Source: Postechiella marina (GTDB taxonomy: Bacteria; Bacteroidota; Bacteroidia; Flavobacteriales; Flavobacteriaceae). From it: a DNA stretch of 64,000 nt. The translations under genes and the position numbers were made by a program. Where the stretch lies: contig NZ_BAABCA010000003.1 of the NCBI RefSeq assembly GCF_039538365.1, positions 62,001-126,000 of the forward strand. The letters run 5' to 3'. Below, one piece after another: positions 35,099-44,535 of this stretch; within the stretch, counting starts at the first letter, position 1, and each line of letters starts with the position of its first letter. The notes under the pieces are model-generated. The model ran no database searches and was not told the DNA's origin. It worked only from the letters and a program-made list of their open reading frames with translations.

Positions 35099-35485
35099 AT
35101 GACTAATCTTGTAAAATTAAGCAAATCAAAAAGCATAACTAATTATATCTTATTTATAGTATTCCTCCTTTTTGCTATTATTCAACTTAACGATCCAGAT
35201 GGCATTTTATGGTTTTCCATCTATTTTTACGTAGCCTTAATATGTTTAATTTCAAATTTTAAACCCATACCTAAACTTATACTATTAGCAACCATAATTG
35301 GTTTACTTATTTATTCAGCTTTTCATTTCACTTTATTTGTAGACTATTTACACACCGAAAACAAAAAAGAAATTTTTGGAGAAATGATTTACGAAAAACC
35401 TTACCTAGAAGGCACGAGAGAATTTCTTGGTTTATTAATTGCTGCTTTTGGAGTTATATACCAAACTAAAAAAAACAACAAATAA
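35099..35485 (+). CDS. Small TMEM220-like membrane protein
   Basis: This 128-residue inner-membrane protein has about four hydrophobic helices: YILFIVFLLFAIIQ, WFSIYFYVALICLI, LILLATIIGLLIYSAFH and FLGLLIAAFGVIY. The QLNDPDGILWFSIY segment is characteristic of the TMEM220 family, which has no established function. It sits between the sugar-oxidation operon and the TonB-dependent receptor, with its own likely promoter. Whether it belongs functionally to the locus is unknown. Confidence 0.75.
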   Translation: MTNLVKLSKSKSITNYILFIVFLLFAIIQLNDPDGILWFSIYFYVALICLISNFKPIPKLILLATIIGLLIYSAFHFTLFVDYLHTENKKEIFGEMIYEKPYLEGTREFLGLLIAAFGVIYQTKKNNK

Positions 35486-35657
35486 GACACATTCAAGAGA
35501 AAAAAAATGCCTTAAAAAAGCATTAAAACGCGCCTGTGTTTTTGTTCAAAATATTTCAATGATAAAATACAAACAAAAAGAAGAATAATATTTCCCACCT
35601 TTGCTTGTTTACTTTTTACTAAACAAAATAAAATACCAACAAATTAAATAATTAATA

Positions 35658-38465
35658 ATGAATAGATTTATAGCACTATCATTTTTTGCATTTACTTTTT
35701 TATTTGCAAACTTATCTTTCTCTCAAAACAATATTTCTGGAGACATTAAAGACAACAGTGGAAAACCTATAGCTGGCGCTGTTGTTTCCATAGAATCTTT
35801 AAAAAGAAACACTACAAGTAATAACAACGGACAATTTAAATTAGAAAACATTTCTAACGGAAACTACAACATTGCAATCTCTCATTTAGGCTTTAAATCT
35901 ATTAACAAAGCAGTTACTATTAAAAATAAAAATGTAACACTTTCACTTATTTTAGAAGACGATTTACTTAACTTAAAAACAGTTGTAGTAACAGGAACTT
36001 TTGACCCTAGAATTGGCTTAGAGTCTAGCACTTCTATAAGTACATTAAAATCTAAAGACATTAAAAAATCTTACCCTCAAGGCACAGCTAGTTTACTTCA
36101 AAACATCCCTGGCACTTTTACAGATGCTTCTGCTGGCGAAGTTTATACCAAAGTTTACACGAGAGGTGTTTCTGCTTCTGCAGAAGACGACATGGGTTGG
36201 TATTATGTATCTTTACAAGAAGATGGCTTACCAGTAAGTTTGGTGCAACATTCTTATTACAGTCCAGATTTATTTCACCGCACAGATTTAACCACAAAAA
36301 GAGCAGAAGCCATTCGTGGCGGTAGTTCTGCCATAACTGCACTAAACGCTCCAGGTGGTATTTACAACTTTATATCTCATGGTTCTAGACAAGATTTTGG
36401 TGGCGAAGTACAACTTTCTGCTGGTGCACAAGGCGACGACAACGCTATTTTAAAAGCAGATACAAATATTGGAGGTCCTTTAGGCAATAATTGGTATTTT
36501 AATGCTGGCGGACATTATAGAGTTGATGATGGCGCACGCGATACCGATTTTACATTTAGTAAAGGCGGACAATTTAAATTTAATGTTATTAAAGAGCACG
36601 ATAACGGTTATATTAAATTCTACGGAAAATTTTTAAACGATAAAACAAACAGATATACAGGCGTTGCTGCCACTAATTGGGATAACCCTACACCCGCTTT
36701 TGGTCAAAACTTTAAAAACTCGTCTTTACTAATGCCTGGTTTTAATGCAACTATTCCTGACGGAAGAAACCTAGACAACACTATTAACTTTGACCCTTCG
36801 CAAGGCGTACACGCCAAAGACTTAGCCTTAGGTTTTGACTTTTTACAAGACCTAGGAAATAACTGGTCTATAAAAAACAACATAAAATTCTCTGCTAAAG
36901 ATGCCAACTGGCAAACCTCTATTAGCAATGCTTTTGTATCGCTTAGCAATCCATTAGCTTATTTTATTAGTGGCGCACAATTTCCTATTGGTCAAGTTGT
37001 TTTTAAAGACGCTCAATCTAACAACGAGTTAGCACGTGTTAACAACTCTGGAATTTTAGCTGGCGAGTCTTTTGAGTACATTAGTGGCTCTTTACCAAAC
37101 GATGCCATTATGGGAACTTCAGCCTGGTATAAAGATAACGAAGCAGATGAATGGATGAACCAGTTGACATTGAGAAAAAAATTAGAAAATCACGATATAA
37201 CAACAGGACTTTCACTTGGGTTTTCAGACACATCTCATTACACGCAAGGTAGTTTTGCTTTTGTAACTTACGAGCCAAATCCAAGGTTGTTAGATGTTAC
37301 TTTAGAAAACCCTAACCAACCTGTTTTAGCCTTATCTGATGAAAATGGAGTTAGTAATTATGGCGGTTTATTTTTTGTAAACTCAAGAGCAAAAATTAGT
37401 CAGGTTGCCACTTTTTTAAATGACCGCTGGAAAGTAGCAAACAAACTACACCTAGATTTAGGGTTACGCTACGAAACTATAAACCATAAAGGTAGCAAAG
37501 ACAGATACGCACCTTTTTCTCAAGATGGCGGACTAGATGGAGATGCAACAACTGCATACGACAATAGTGTATCTACTCCAACTGGAGAAAGAGACCACTT
37601 TAATTACAACTACAATTACTTATCATATTCTGCTGGAGTAAATTATAAAATAAACGATAATACTGCTTTATTTTCGAGGTTCTCAAAAGGAAACAAAGCT
37701 CCAGAATTAAACTACTACTTCAATAATTTTGATAATGTAGCTATCAATAAAAAAGGAGAAATTCAAAAAATATTACAGGCAGAATTGGGTGTAAAATTAG
37801 ATTCGAAAAATGCTTCGTTTACCGGAACCGCATTTTGGAGCCAACTTAAAGATATAGGAATAGCTAATTTTGAATTTGACGGAGATAATAACAGTATTTT
37901 CTATACACCTATTCAATTTAACAGTTCTAGAACAATAGGTTTTGAATGGGAAAGTGTTTTTTCTCCTGTAGACTATTTAAACTTTAGATTTAACGGTGTT
38001 ATTCAAGACCCAAAAGCTAAAGACTGGAAAATTTATGACGCTGCTGGTTCTGTAGACACTACAGATGATACAATTACAGATTACTCTGGAAACACACTGC
38101 CTTTTAACCCTAAATTAATGTTTAACCTAAGTACAGAATTTGAAAAAGACAAATTTTCAGCTTTCTTAAAATGGCAATACATGGGTAAAAGACAAGGAAA
38201 TGTTGCTAACGGTTTCGAACTTGATGCCTACAGTATTTTTAATCTAGGAACAGGTTACAAAATAAACAAAAATCTATCTGCTAACATTTTAGTAACCAAC
38301 CTTTTTAATTCTGAAGGGTTAGCCAACTTTTTTGGAGCAAACAGTTTTGGAGCCAATGCTAACGGAGCAACACCAGAGTTTGTTGCAACAAACCCAGATG
38401 CTAGTTTTGTAGTATTCCCTGTTTTAAGACGAAGAGCTTTACTATCAATAAATTATAGTTTTTAA
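35658..38465 (+). CDS. TonB-dependent outer-membrane receptor with carboxypeptidase-like N-terminal domain
   Basis: The 935-residue protein has a signal peptide (to about residue 22), a CarboxypepD-regulatory-like domain (about 24-105: ISGDIKDNSGKPIAGAVVSI), a plug (about 125-235, GTASLLQNIPG, IRGGSSAITALNAPGGIYNF) and a 22-strand-type barrel ending in RRRALLSINYSF with terminal Phe. No SusD partner follows, so it is not a standard SusCD pair. It lies directly before the triplicated copper-protein cassettes and may import the oligosaccharide, glycoside or metal complex they act on. The substrate cannot be read from sequence. Confidence 0.92.
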   Translation: MNRFIALSFFAFTFLFANLSFSQNNISGDIKDNSGKPIAGAVVSIESLKRNTTSNNNGQFKLENISNGNYNIAISHLGFKSINKAVTIKNKNVTLSLILEDDLLNLKTVVVTGTFDPRIGLESSTSISTLKSKDIKKSYPQGTASLLQNIPGTFTDASAGEVYTKVYTRGVSASAEDDMGWYYVSLQEDGLPVSLVQHSYYSPDLFHRTDLTTKRAEAIRGGSSAITALNAPGGIYNFISHGSRQDFGGEVQLSAGAQGDDNAILKADTNIGGPLGNNWYFNAGGHYRVDDGARDTDFTFSKGGQFKFNVIKEHDNGYIKFYGKFLNDKTNRYTGVAATNWDNPTPAFGQNFKNSSLLMPGFNATIPDGRNLDNTINFDPSQGVHAKDLALGFDFLQDLGNNWSIKNNIKFSAKDANWQTSISNAFVSLSNPLAYFISGAQFPIGQVVFKDAQSNNELARVNNSGILAGESFEYISGSLPNDAIMGTSAWYKDNEADEWMNQLTLRKKLENHDITTGLSLGFSDTSHYTQGSFAFVTYEPNPRLLDVTLENPNQPVLALSDENGVSNYGGLFFVNSRAKISQVATFLNDRWKVANKLHLDLGLRYETINHKGSKDRYAPFSQDGGLDGDATTAYDNSVSTPTGERDHFNYNYNYLSYSAGVNYKINDNTALFSRFSKGNKAPELNYYFNNFDNVAINKKGEIQKILQAELGVKLDSKNASFTGTAFWSQLKDIGIANFEFDGDNNSIFYTPIQFNSSRTIGFEWESVFSPVDYLNFRFNGVIQDPKAKDWKIYDAAGSVDTTDDTITDYSGNTLPFNPKLMFNLSTEFEKDKFSAFLKWQYMGKRQGNVANGFELDAYSIFNLGTGYKINKNLSANILVTNLFNSEGLANFFGANSFGANANGATPEFVATNPDASFVVFPVLRRRALLSINYSF

Positions 38466-38559
38466 TTTTCGTGAATTTTCGTAGAAAACAGCAAACAAAA
38501 CAACTTTATAGTTAAAGAAGTTTTACCTTTAGTTATAAAAACTCACAACAATAAGCTAA

Positions 38560-40449
38560 ATGAAAAAGAATATCTTTTTTTGTTTCGTGCTTTCGCTTGT
38601 ACTCTCTTGTGGAAAAAACGAAAAAAACCCAATACAAAAAACTACTAAAACAGAAAAAAAACAACAAACTGTTTTACCCTTTACAACTATAGAACTAAAA
38701 GATCTATCTGCCTTTAAACCAACAGGAGCAAATTGGAAAGTGGTTGGCGATGTTTTTGCAGACAGAACTAAAAACAAAACTCTTTATACAGAACAAGGAA
38801 CAGGTATTTTAATAAACACCAACGACCAAGAAAAAAACAAAAACCTTTTCACTTCATTTAGTCATGGCGATATTGAACTAGAAATAGATGTTATGATGCC
38901 TTTAAAATCTAACTCTGGTCTATATTTTCAAGGACGATACGAAGTACAACTATTTGATAGTTGGGGTGTAGAACAGCCTAAGTATGTAGATATGGGAGGC
39001 ATTTACCAACGATGGAATAAAGATGCTGAAAAAGGCAAGGAAGGATACGAGGGGCATGCACCAATAACCAATGCAGCCAAAGCCCCAGGATTATGGCAAC
39101 ACTTAAAAATTATATTTCATGCCCCAAAATTTGGTGCCGATGGTAAAAAAACAAAAAACGCTTGGTTTGAAGAAGTAAGCCTAAACGGAGTACTATTACA
39201 TAAAAATGTAGAATTAACAGGACCTACAAGAGGCGGCAACGCTAAAGAAGTTGCCTTGGCTCCTTTAATGATTCAGGGAGACCATGGTGCAGTAGCCATA
39301 AAAAACATAGCATATAAACTATACGAAAATAAAAAATTAGGCATAGAAAACACAACTTTAGAGGTTTACGAAAACCCTAATAGACAACGCAATTTTAAAC
39401 AATACGACACCTTACCTAAATTAGATGAGATTAAAACAGACTCTATTTCTCCTTTAGCAAGATTTAAAGATAATCTTCAACAAATGCTAAAATACTCTGG
39501 AACTTTTAACGTACCTAGTTCTGGCGATTACTTATTCGATATTAATGTTTATGGCAAAGGTCTTTTGGTTGTAAACAACGATACCTTAATTAATACTAGT
39601 ACTAAAGATTATGAATATGGCAAAATCACACTAGAGAAAGGAAAAGCAAGCTACACTTTAATGTACAATAAACCATTCCCTTGGGGTCGTAGTTTCGATG
39701 TTCATGTAGAAGGGCCAAAAATACAACGCTATTCTATATTAGAAACCAGCATGAACGATATTAATAAAAACAAAACGATTAAACCCATTCTTGTAACAGC
39801 AAAAAACAAAACAAAAATACAACGTAGTTTTGTTCAATTTAAAGATTATAAAAAAACACATGCTATAAACGTAGGCTTGGTTGAAAAGTTAAATTATGCT
39901 TTCGACTTATCTACAGGATCTTTATTATATGTTTGGGGTGGCGATTTTTTAAACACAACATCTATGTGGCACTCTAGAGGGAATCAACAAATAGGATTTC
40001 CAAATGGGTTTATAGTCTCTTCGCATGGCGAATTAGATTTTTATGCTTTAAAAAACCTTAATCAAACTTGGCCAAAAACATTAAGCGACGATATAAAATT
40101 TAACCAAATAGGCTATAAACGCAACAACAAAGGAACACCTGAGTTTTTCTTCAATATTAGTGATGCAGAAATATCAACAACGTTTGTCTCTTCAACTAAA
40201 ACAAAAAGAGGTTTAAATAGAATTATACAAGTAAATTCAAAACAAGGAATTTATCACAAAATAGCAGAAGGCCAAAACATAAAAGCACTTCCAAATGCGT
40301 CGTATATAATTAACAACGAGAGTTACTATATAGATTTTTCTGGCAACAATACTTTAAAGCCTATCATAAGATCTATAAATAGTAAAGAGGAATTACTTGT
40401 AAATATTCCTGCAGGAAAACAAACGCTACAGTATAGTATAATTTGGTAA
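38560..40449 (+). CDS. DUF1080 + PA14-like lipoprotein, cassette copy 1
   Basis: This 629-residue lipoprotein has the lipobox LSCG (Cys17). Residues about 40-260 are a DUF1080 beta-sandwich (NSGLYFQGRYEVQLFDSWG, then PGLWQHLKIIFHAPKF and GPTRGG). Residues about 290-405 form a PA14-like module (YSGTFNVPSSGDYLF, DVHVEGP). Residues about 430-629 are a third domain with RSFVQF, THAINVG, DLSTGSLLYVWGGDFLNTT and MWHSRGNQQIG, ending in YSIIW. The same architecture recurs at 42625 and 46696. The third domain resembles regions seen beside dehydrogenase domains in planctomycete-type secreted proteins, but I cannot name it. The propeller-cupredoxin gene follows after 16 bp. Confidence 0.85.
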   Translation: MKKNIFFCFVLSLVLSCGKNEKNPIQKTTKTEKKQQTVLPFTTIELKDLSAFKPTGANWKVVGDVFADRTKNKTLYTEQGTGILINTNDQEKNKNLFTSFSHGDIELEIDVMMPLKSNSGLYFQGRYEVQLFDSWGVEQPKYVDMGGIYQRWNKDAEKGKEGYEGHAPITNAAKAPGLWQHLKIIFHAPKFGADGKKTKNAWFEEVSLNGVLLHKNVELTGPTRGGNAKEVALAPLMIQGDHGAVAIKNIAYKLYENKKLGIENTTLEVYENPNRQRNFKQYDTLPKLDEIKTDSISPLARFKDNLQQMLKYSGTFNVPSSGDYLFDINVYGKGLLVVNNDTLINTSTKDYEYGKITLEKGKASYTLMYNKPFPWGRSFDVHVEGPKIQRYSILETSMNDINKNKTIKPILVTAKNKTKIQRSFVQFKDYKKTHAINVGLVEKLNYAFDLSTGSLLYVWGGDFLNTTSMWHSRGNQQIGFPNGFIVSSHGELDFYALKNLNQTWPKTLSDDIKFNQIGYKRNNKGTPEFFFNISDAEISTTFVSSTKTKRGLNRIIQVNSKQGIYHKIAEGQNIKALPNASYIINNESYYIDFSGNNTLKPIIRSINSKEELLVNIPAGKQTLQYSIIW

Positions 40450-40465
40450 ACGATATATAAAGCGC

Positions 40466-42445
40466 ATGAAAACCATATATAAAATATTAGGAATTATAAC
40501 TATTCTACTAATAAGCCAAGTTGGAATAGCTCAAAAAAAAGGAAAAATAGTAAATAAGGCTCTCGCACAAAGAGAATCTGAATATTACAAAATAATAGAT
40601 GTCCCAATCCCAAAAGATATTATTCTAGAGGTTGGAGGTTTAGCCTTAACAGAAAAAGGAAAACTAGGGGTTTCAACACGAAGAGGAGAGGTTTGGCTTA
40701 TTGATAAACCAAATACAAAAACACCAAAATACAGCCTATTTGCCGAGGGTCTTCATGAAACTTTAGGTTTAGCCTATAAAAACAAAGGATTTTACGCAGC
40801 ACAGCGTAGTGAATTAACACGTCTAGAAGATGAAAACAACGATGGTGTCGCAGATTTTTATAAAACAATTTACTCGTGGCCCCTATCGGGCAATTACCAC
40901 GAGTATTCTTATGGGCCAAAATTTGACAATAATGGAGATATGATTTTAACCCTAAACGCTTCTTATCAAGGTGACGGTTTAAGTTTAGCAAAATGGAGAG
41001 GTTGGTTAATAAAAGTTACTCCTAAAGGAAAAATGACACCTTTAGCTGCAGGCTTCAGATCTCCAGCAGGTTTCGACATTAATACTTCTGGCGATATATT
41101 CTACACCGAAAACCAAGGAGAATGGGTAGGTTCTGGAAGAATGACACATATAGAAAAAGGTGATTTCGCAGGGGGAAATCCTATGAGTTTACAATGGACT
41201 AACGATAAACAATCACCCTTAAAACTAAAACCAGAAGATATAAATCCGGATAAAGGTACAACACTATACGAATATGCTAAAAAGGTAAAAGCTGTAAAAG
41301 CTCCAGCGATATGGTTCCCTCATACTATTCTAGGCATCTCTACTTCAGATATTCTATACGATACAACAAATGGTAAATTTGGTCCTTTTTCAGGTCAAAT
41401 GTTTGTAGGAGACCAAGGACACAGTAAGGTTATGCGTGTTTTCATGGAAAAAGTAAATGGTATATATCAAGGTGCTTCATTTTTATTTAAAGAAAACTTT
41501 TCTTCGGGAGTTTTAAGAATGGCTTGGAGTAACGACAATAGTATGTTTGTAGGAATGACAAGTAGAGGTTGGTCTTCAACAGGTAAAAAATCATTCGGAT
41601 TACAACGTTTAGTTTGGTCTGGAAAGGTACCTTTTGAAATAAAAGCTATTAAAGCTCACAATGATGGATTCGAATTAGAATTCACAAAACCTATCAACAA
41701 AAAAATGGGAGAAGATGTAGCAAACTATAAAATGTCTACTTTTACATACCATTACCATAAAGAATACGGGAGTCCAATTATTGATACACAAAAAGCTATG
41801 ATACATAAAGCAGTTGTTTCAAAAGATGGCTTAAAAGTAAAAATTGAGGCACATAACATGCGTTTAGGGTATATTCATCAAATAGAAATACCTAAATTAC
41901 AATCCCAATCAGGCGAATTACTACTACACAATATTGGATATTACACATTAAACGAGGTCCCTGGAGGCACATTAAAATCTGTTCAAATGGCAATGCCAAA
42001 AACACAAAAAAAAGCAATAAGCCAGCCTAAACGTGTTACCACAATACCTTCAGATTGGGGAGAAAATGGCGCAGATGAAAAATTAGTTATTGGTACTATA
42101 CCGGGCTTGAAATACGATGTTGAAGAATTTACAATTAAAGCCAATAGCAGAATTCAATTAACTTTAAATAACAACGATGATATGATTCACAACATTGTTG
42201 TTACAAAACCAGGAAAAGAAACCCCTAACAAAGTAGGAGAATTAGCTCTTAATCTAGGCCTAGAAGGATCTGATTTAAATTACGTTCCATTTAGCGATTT
42301 AATACTAGCTCACTCTGGAACAGTAGGACCAGAAAGTAATGAAACTATTTACTTTACTGCTCCTAGTAAACCAGGAGAATACTGGATAGTATGTACTTTC
42401 CCTGGCCACTCTTTTACAATGAGAACCAAATTAATTGTAAAGTAA
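40466..42445 (+). CDS. Exported beta-propeller protein with C-terminal cupredoxin, cassette copy 1
   Basis: The 659-residue protein has a signal peptide ending near VGIAQ (23). Residues about 45-400 form a dehydrogenase-like beta-propeller (GGLALTEKGKLGVSTRRGEVWLID, RSPAGFDINTSGDIFYTENQGEW, GDQGHSKVMRVF) with a DENNDGVAD calcium-type loop (122-130). Residues about 400-500 are a beta-sandwich. Residues about 540-659 are a cupredoxin with all four type-1 copper ligands: His575 (MIHN), Cys643, His648 and Met652 (CTFPGHSFTM). No heme CxxCH is present. The propeller resembles sorbosone/soluble-glucose-dehydrogenase relatives. Redox activity and cofactor are inferred. A terminator follows. Confidence 0.85.
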   Translation: MKTIYKILGIITILLISQVGIAQKKGKIVNKALAQRESEYYKIIDVPIPKDIILEVGGLALTEKGKLGVSTRRGEVWLIDKPNTKTPKYSLFAEGLHETLGLAYKNKGFYAAQRSELTRLEDENNDGVADFYKTIYSWPLSGNYHEYSYGPKFDNNGDMILTLNASYQGDGLSLAKWRGWLIKVTPKGKMTPLAAGFRSPAGFDINTSGDIFYTENQGEWVGSGRMTHIEKGDFAGGNPMSLQWTNDKQSPLKLKPEDINPDKGTTLYEYAKKVKAVKAPAIWFPHTILGISTSDILYDTTNGKFGPFSGQMFVGDQGHSKVMRVFMEKVNGIYQGASFLFKENFSSGVLRMAWSNDNSMFVGMTSRGWSSTGKKSFGLQRLVWSGKVPFEIKAIKAHNDGFELEFTKPINKKMGEDVANYKMSTFTYHYHKEYGSPIIDTQKAMIHKAVVSKDGLKVKIEAHNMRLGYIHQIEIPKLQSQSGELLLHNIGYYTLNEVPGGTLKSVQMAMPKTQKKAISQPKRVTTIPSDWGENGADEKLVIGTIPGLKYDVEEFTIKANSRIQLTLNNNDDMIHNIVVTKPGKETPNKVGELALNLGLEGSDLNYVPFSDLILAHSGTVGPESNETIYFTAPSKPGEYWIVCTFPGHSFTMRTKLIVK

Positions 42446-42467
42446 ACACCAACTTCCAAATTATAAT

Positions 42468-42496
42468 AAAAGCGACATCTTTACAGTGTCGCTTTT
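42468..42496 (+). terminator. Terminator after cassette copy 1
   Basis: AAAAGCGACA (42468-42477) and TGTCGCTTTT (42487-42496) form a perfect 10-bp stem. It closes the first cassette as its own transcription unit. Confidence 0.82.
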
Positions 42497-42624
42497 ATCG
42501 TTTAAGTAAATTTAAGTAACTTTTAATAGAATTTCACCTAAAAAGTAAAGAACAAACCTAAATATCTTGTTTCTTTATAACCTAGACAGCACTTAAACTA
42601 AATATACTAAACATTATTATCGAA

Positions 42625-44517
42625 ATGAAAAACAAAATTTTATACTTTCTTGTTTTACTTCTCTCTTTTTCTTGCGGGAAAGAAGAAGTTACACCGGTTC
42701 AAATTGCAAAAACTAAAAAGAAGGCAACTGTTTCTTCTTCTTTACCCTTTAATCACATAAAAATAAACGACTTATCAGCCTTTAAACCAACAGGAGCAAA
42801 TTGGAAAGTGGTTGGCAATGTTTTTGCAGACAGAACTAAAAACAAAACTCTTTATACAGAACAAGGAACAGGTATTTTAATAAACACCAACGACCAAGAA
42901 AAGAACAAAAATATTTTCACACTATTCGATCATGGAGACATTGAATTAGAATTAGACGTTATGATGCCTGTAAAATCTAACTCAGGTCTATATTTTCAAG
43001 GACGATACGAAGTACAACTATTTGATAGTTGGGGTGTAGAACACCCTAAGTATGTAGACATGGGAGGCATTTACCAACGATGGAATAAAGATGCTAAAAA
43101 AGGTAAAGAAGGGTACGAAGGGTATTCGCCAAGAGTTAATGCAGCAAAAGCCCCTGGCTTATGGCAGCATATAAAAGTTATTTTTCATGCTGCTAAATTT
43201 GACGAGTCTGGCAAAAAAACAAAAAATGCTTGGTTTGAAGAAGTTTGGTTAAATGGTGTTTTAATACACGAAAACATAGAGTTAAGTGGGCCTACACGTG
43301 GTGGAGGTAGCAATGCTAACGAAAAACCAAGAGGCCCTTTAATGATTCAAGGCGACCATGGCCCTGTTGCTTTTAAAAACATTAAATATAAATTATATGA
43401 AGGCAATACGTTTATTCTTTCTAATTTAAATAGATCTGAATACAAAAACGTAAAAAAATTACCCGTAGATTTAGACACTATCGCCAAAACAAAAGAGGAA
43501 AAAGTTAATAGTTTTTCTTTAGTAGATGTAACTAGTAGCAGAGATAGAAAAATGGTAACTTATTCTGGTATGTTATCTGTTCCAGAATCTGGACAATATT
43601 TATTTGAAGGCCACACAAATGGTAACGCAGAGTTATATCTAAATAATAAAAAAGTTTTGTTCATGAGAGGCGGTATGGATAAAGCGCATATAAAAACCAT
43701 AGCTCTAAAAAAAGGAGACATTCCATTTAAAGTTATTTACAACCAACACGCACCATGGTCTAGGGGCTTTAGCTTGCATGTTGAAGGCCCCAATATGCAA
43801 AAATACTCTTTACAAGAAGGTGTAAAAAAAGGAGAAGGTGTTTTTGACCCGTTAAAAGGTATAATTATAGAAGTTAAAGACAAACCTATTATGCAACGAA
43901 GTTTTGTAAATCATGAAGGCTTAAAACATACGCATTGCATCTCTGTTGGAACTCCGCAAGGCATTCATTACTCGTACAATTTAGCTACAGGATCGTTACT
44001 TAAAATTTGGAGCGGATCTTTTTTAAACACTACACATATGTGGTTATCTAGAGGTCAGCACCAACTTGGAGAACCTATAGGTTTTTCGGTATCTTTACAT
44101 GGAGATCTAGAAATAGTAGCTTTAGCCGATGAGCATACAAAGTGGCCTCAACCACTACCAGAAAACAAAAGCATTAAACAATTAGGTTACGAGTTAGACA
44201 ACTCTAAAATGCCCTCATTCTCATATCAAATAGGCAAGTCCGTAATTACAAACAAATACAGCGTACCTAAAGGTAATCGTCAATTAAAAAAATCTATTAA
44301 AATTTCTAATGGAAAAAACCTATGGCATAAAATAGCCGATGGAGTAAGCATAAAAGCACTTCCTAACAATACTTACATTATCAATAATGAAAGTTATTAT
44401 ATTGATTTTTCTGGAAATAATATAAAACCAATCATAAGAAATATTGATAACAAAGATGAGTTATTAGTTGAAATCCCAGAAGGAGACAGTACAATTAATT
44501 ACAGTATTATTTGGTAA
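42625..44517 (+). CDS. DUF1080 + PA14-like lipoprotein, cassette copy 2
   Basis: The 630-residue protein has lipobox FSCG (Cys17) and the same three-domain order as copy 1: DUF1080 (about 42-265), PA14-like (about 305-400; YSGMLSVPESGQYLFEGH, LHVEGPNM) and the RSFVNHEGLKHTHCISVG domain to a final YSIIW. DNA at 42778-42911 and 42985-43095 is almost identical to copy 1, while flanking parts differ clearly, which suggests recent gene conversion. It is followed after 18 bp by its propeller-cupredoxin partner. Confidence 0.85.
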   Translation: MKNKILYFLVLLLSFSCGKEEVTPVQIAKTKKKATVSSSLPFNHIKINDLSAFKPTGANWKVVGNVFADRTKNKTLYTEQGTGILINTNDQEKNKNIFTLFDHGDIELELDVMMPVKSNSGLYFQGRYEVQLFDSWGVEHPKYVDMGGIYQRWNKDAKKGKEGYEGYSPRVNAAKAPGLWQHIKVIFHAAKFDESGKKTKNAWFEEVWLNGVLIHENIELSGPTRGGGSNANEKPRGPLMIQGDHGPVAFKNIKYKLYEGNTFILSNLNRSEYKNVKKLPVDLDTIAKTKEEKVNSFSLVDVTSSRDRKMVTYSGMLSVPESGQYLFEGHTNGNAELYLNNKKVLFMRGGMDKAHIKTIALKKGDIPFKVIYNQHAPWSRGFSLHVEGPNMQKYSLQEGVKKGEGVFDPLKGIIIEVKDKPIMQRSFVNHEGLKHTHCISVGTPQGIHYSYNLATGSLLKIWSGSFLNTTHMWLSRGQHQLGEPIGFSVSLHGDLEIVALADEHTKWPQPLPENKSIKQLGYELDNSKMPSFSYQIGKSVITNKYSVPKGNRQLKKSIKISNGKNLWHKIADGVSIKALPNNTYIINNESYYIDFSGNNIKPIIRNIDNKDELLVEIPEGDSTINYSIIW

Positions 44518-44535
44518 CCTAAAAAAAAGAATAAC

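Noticed and set aside
35658..38465. SusCD-type polysaccharide utilisation locus
   Set aside because: The receptor has no SusD neighbour, and no classical glycoside hydrolase family is encoded nearby, so a standard locus of that type is not supported.
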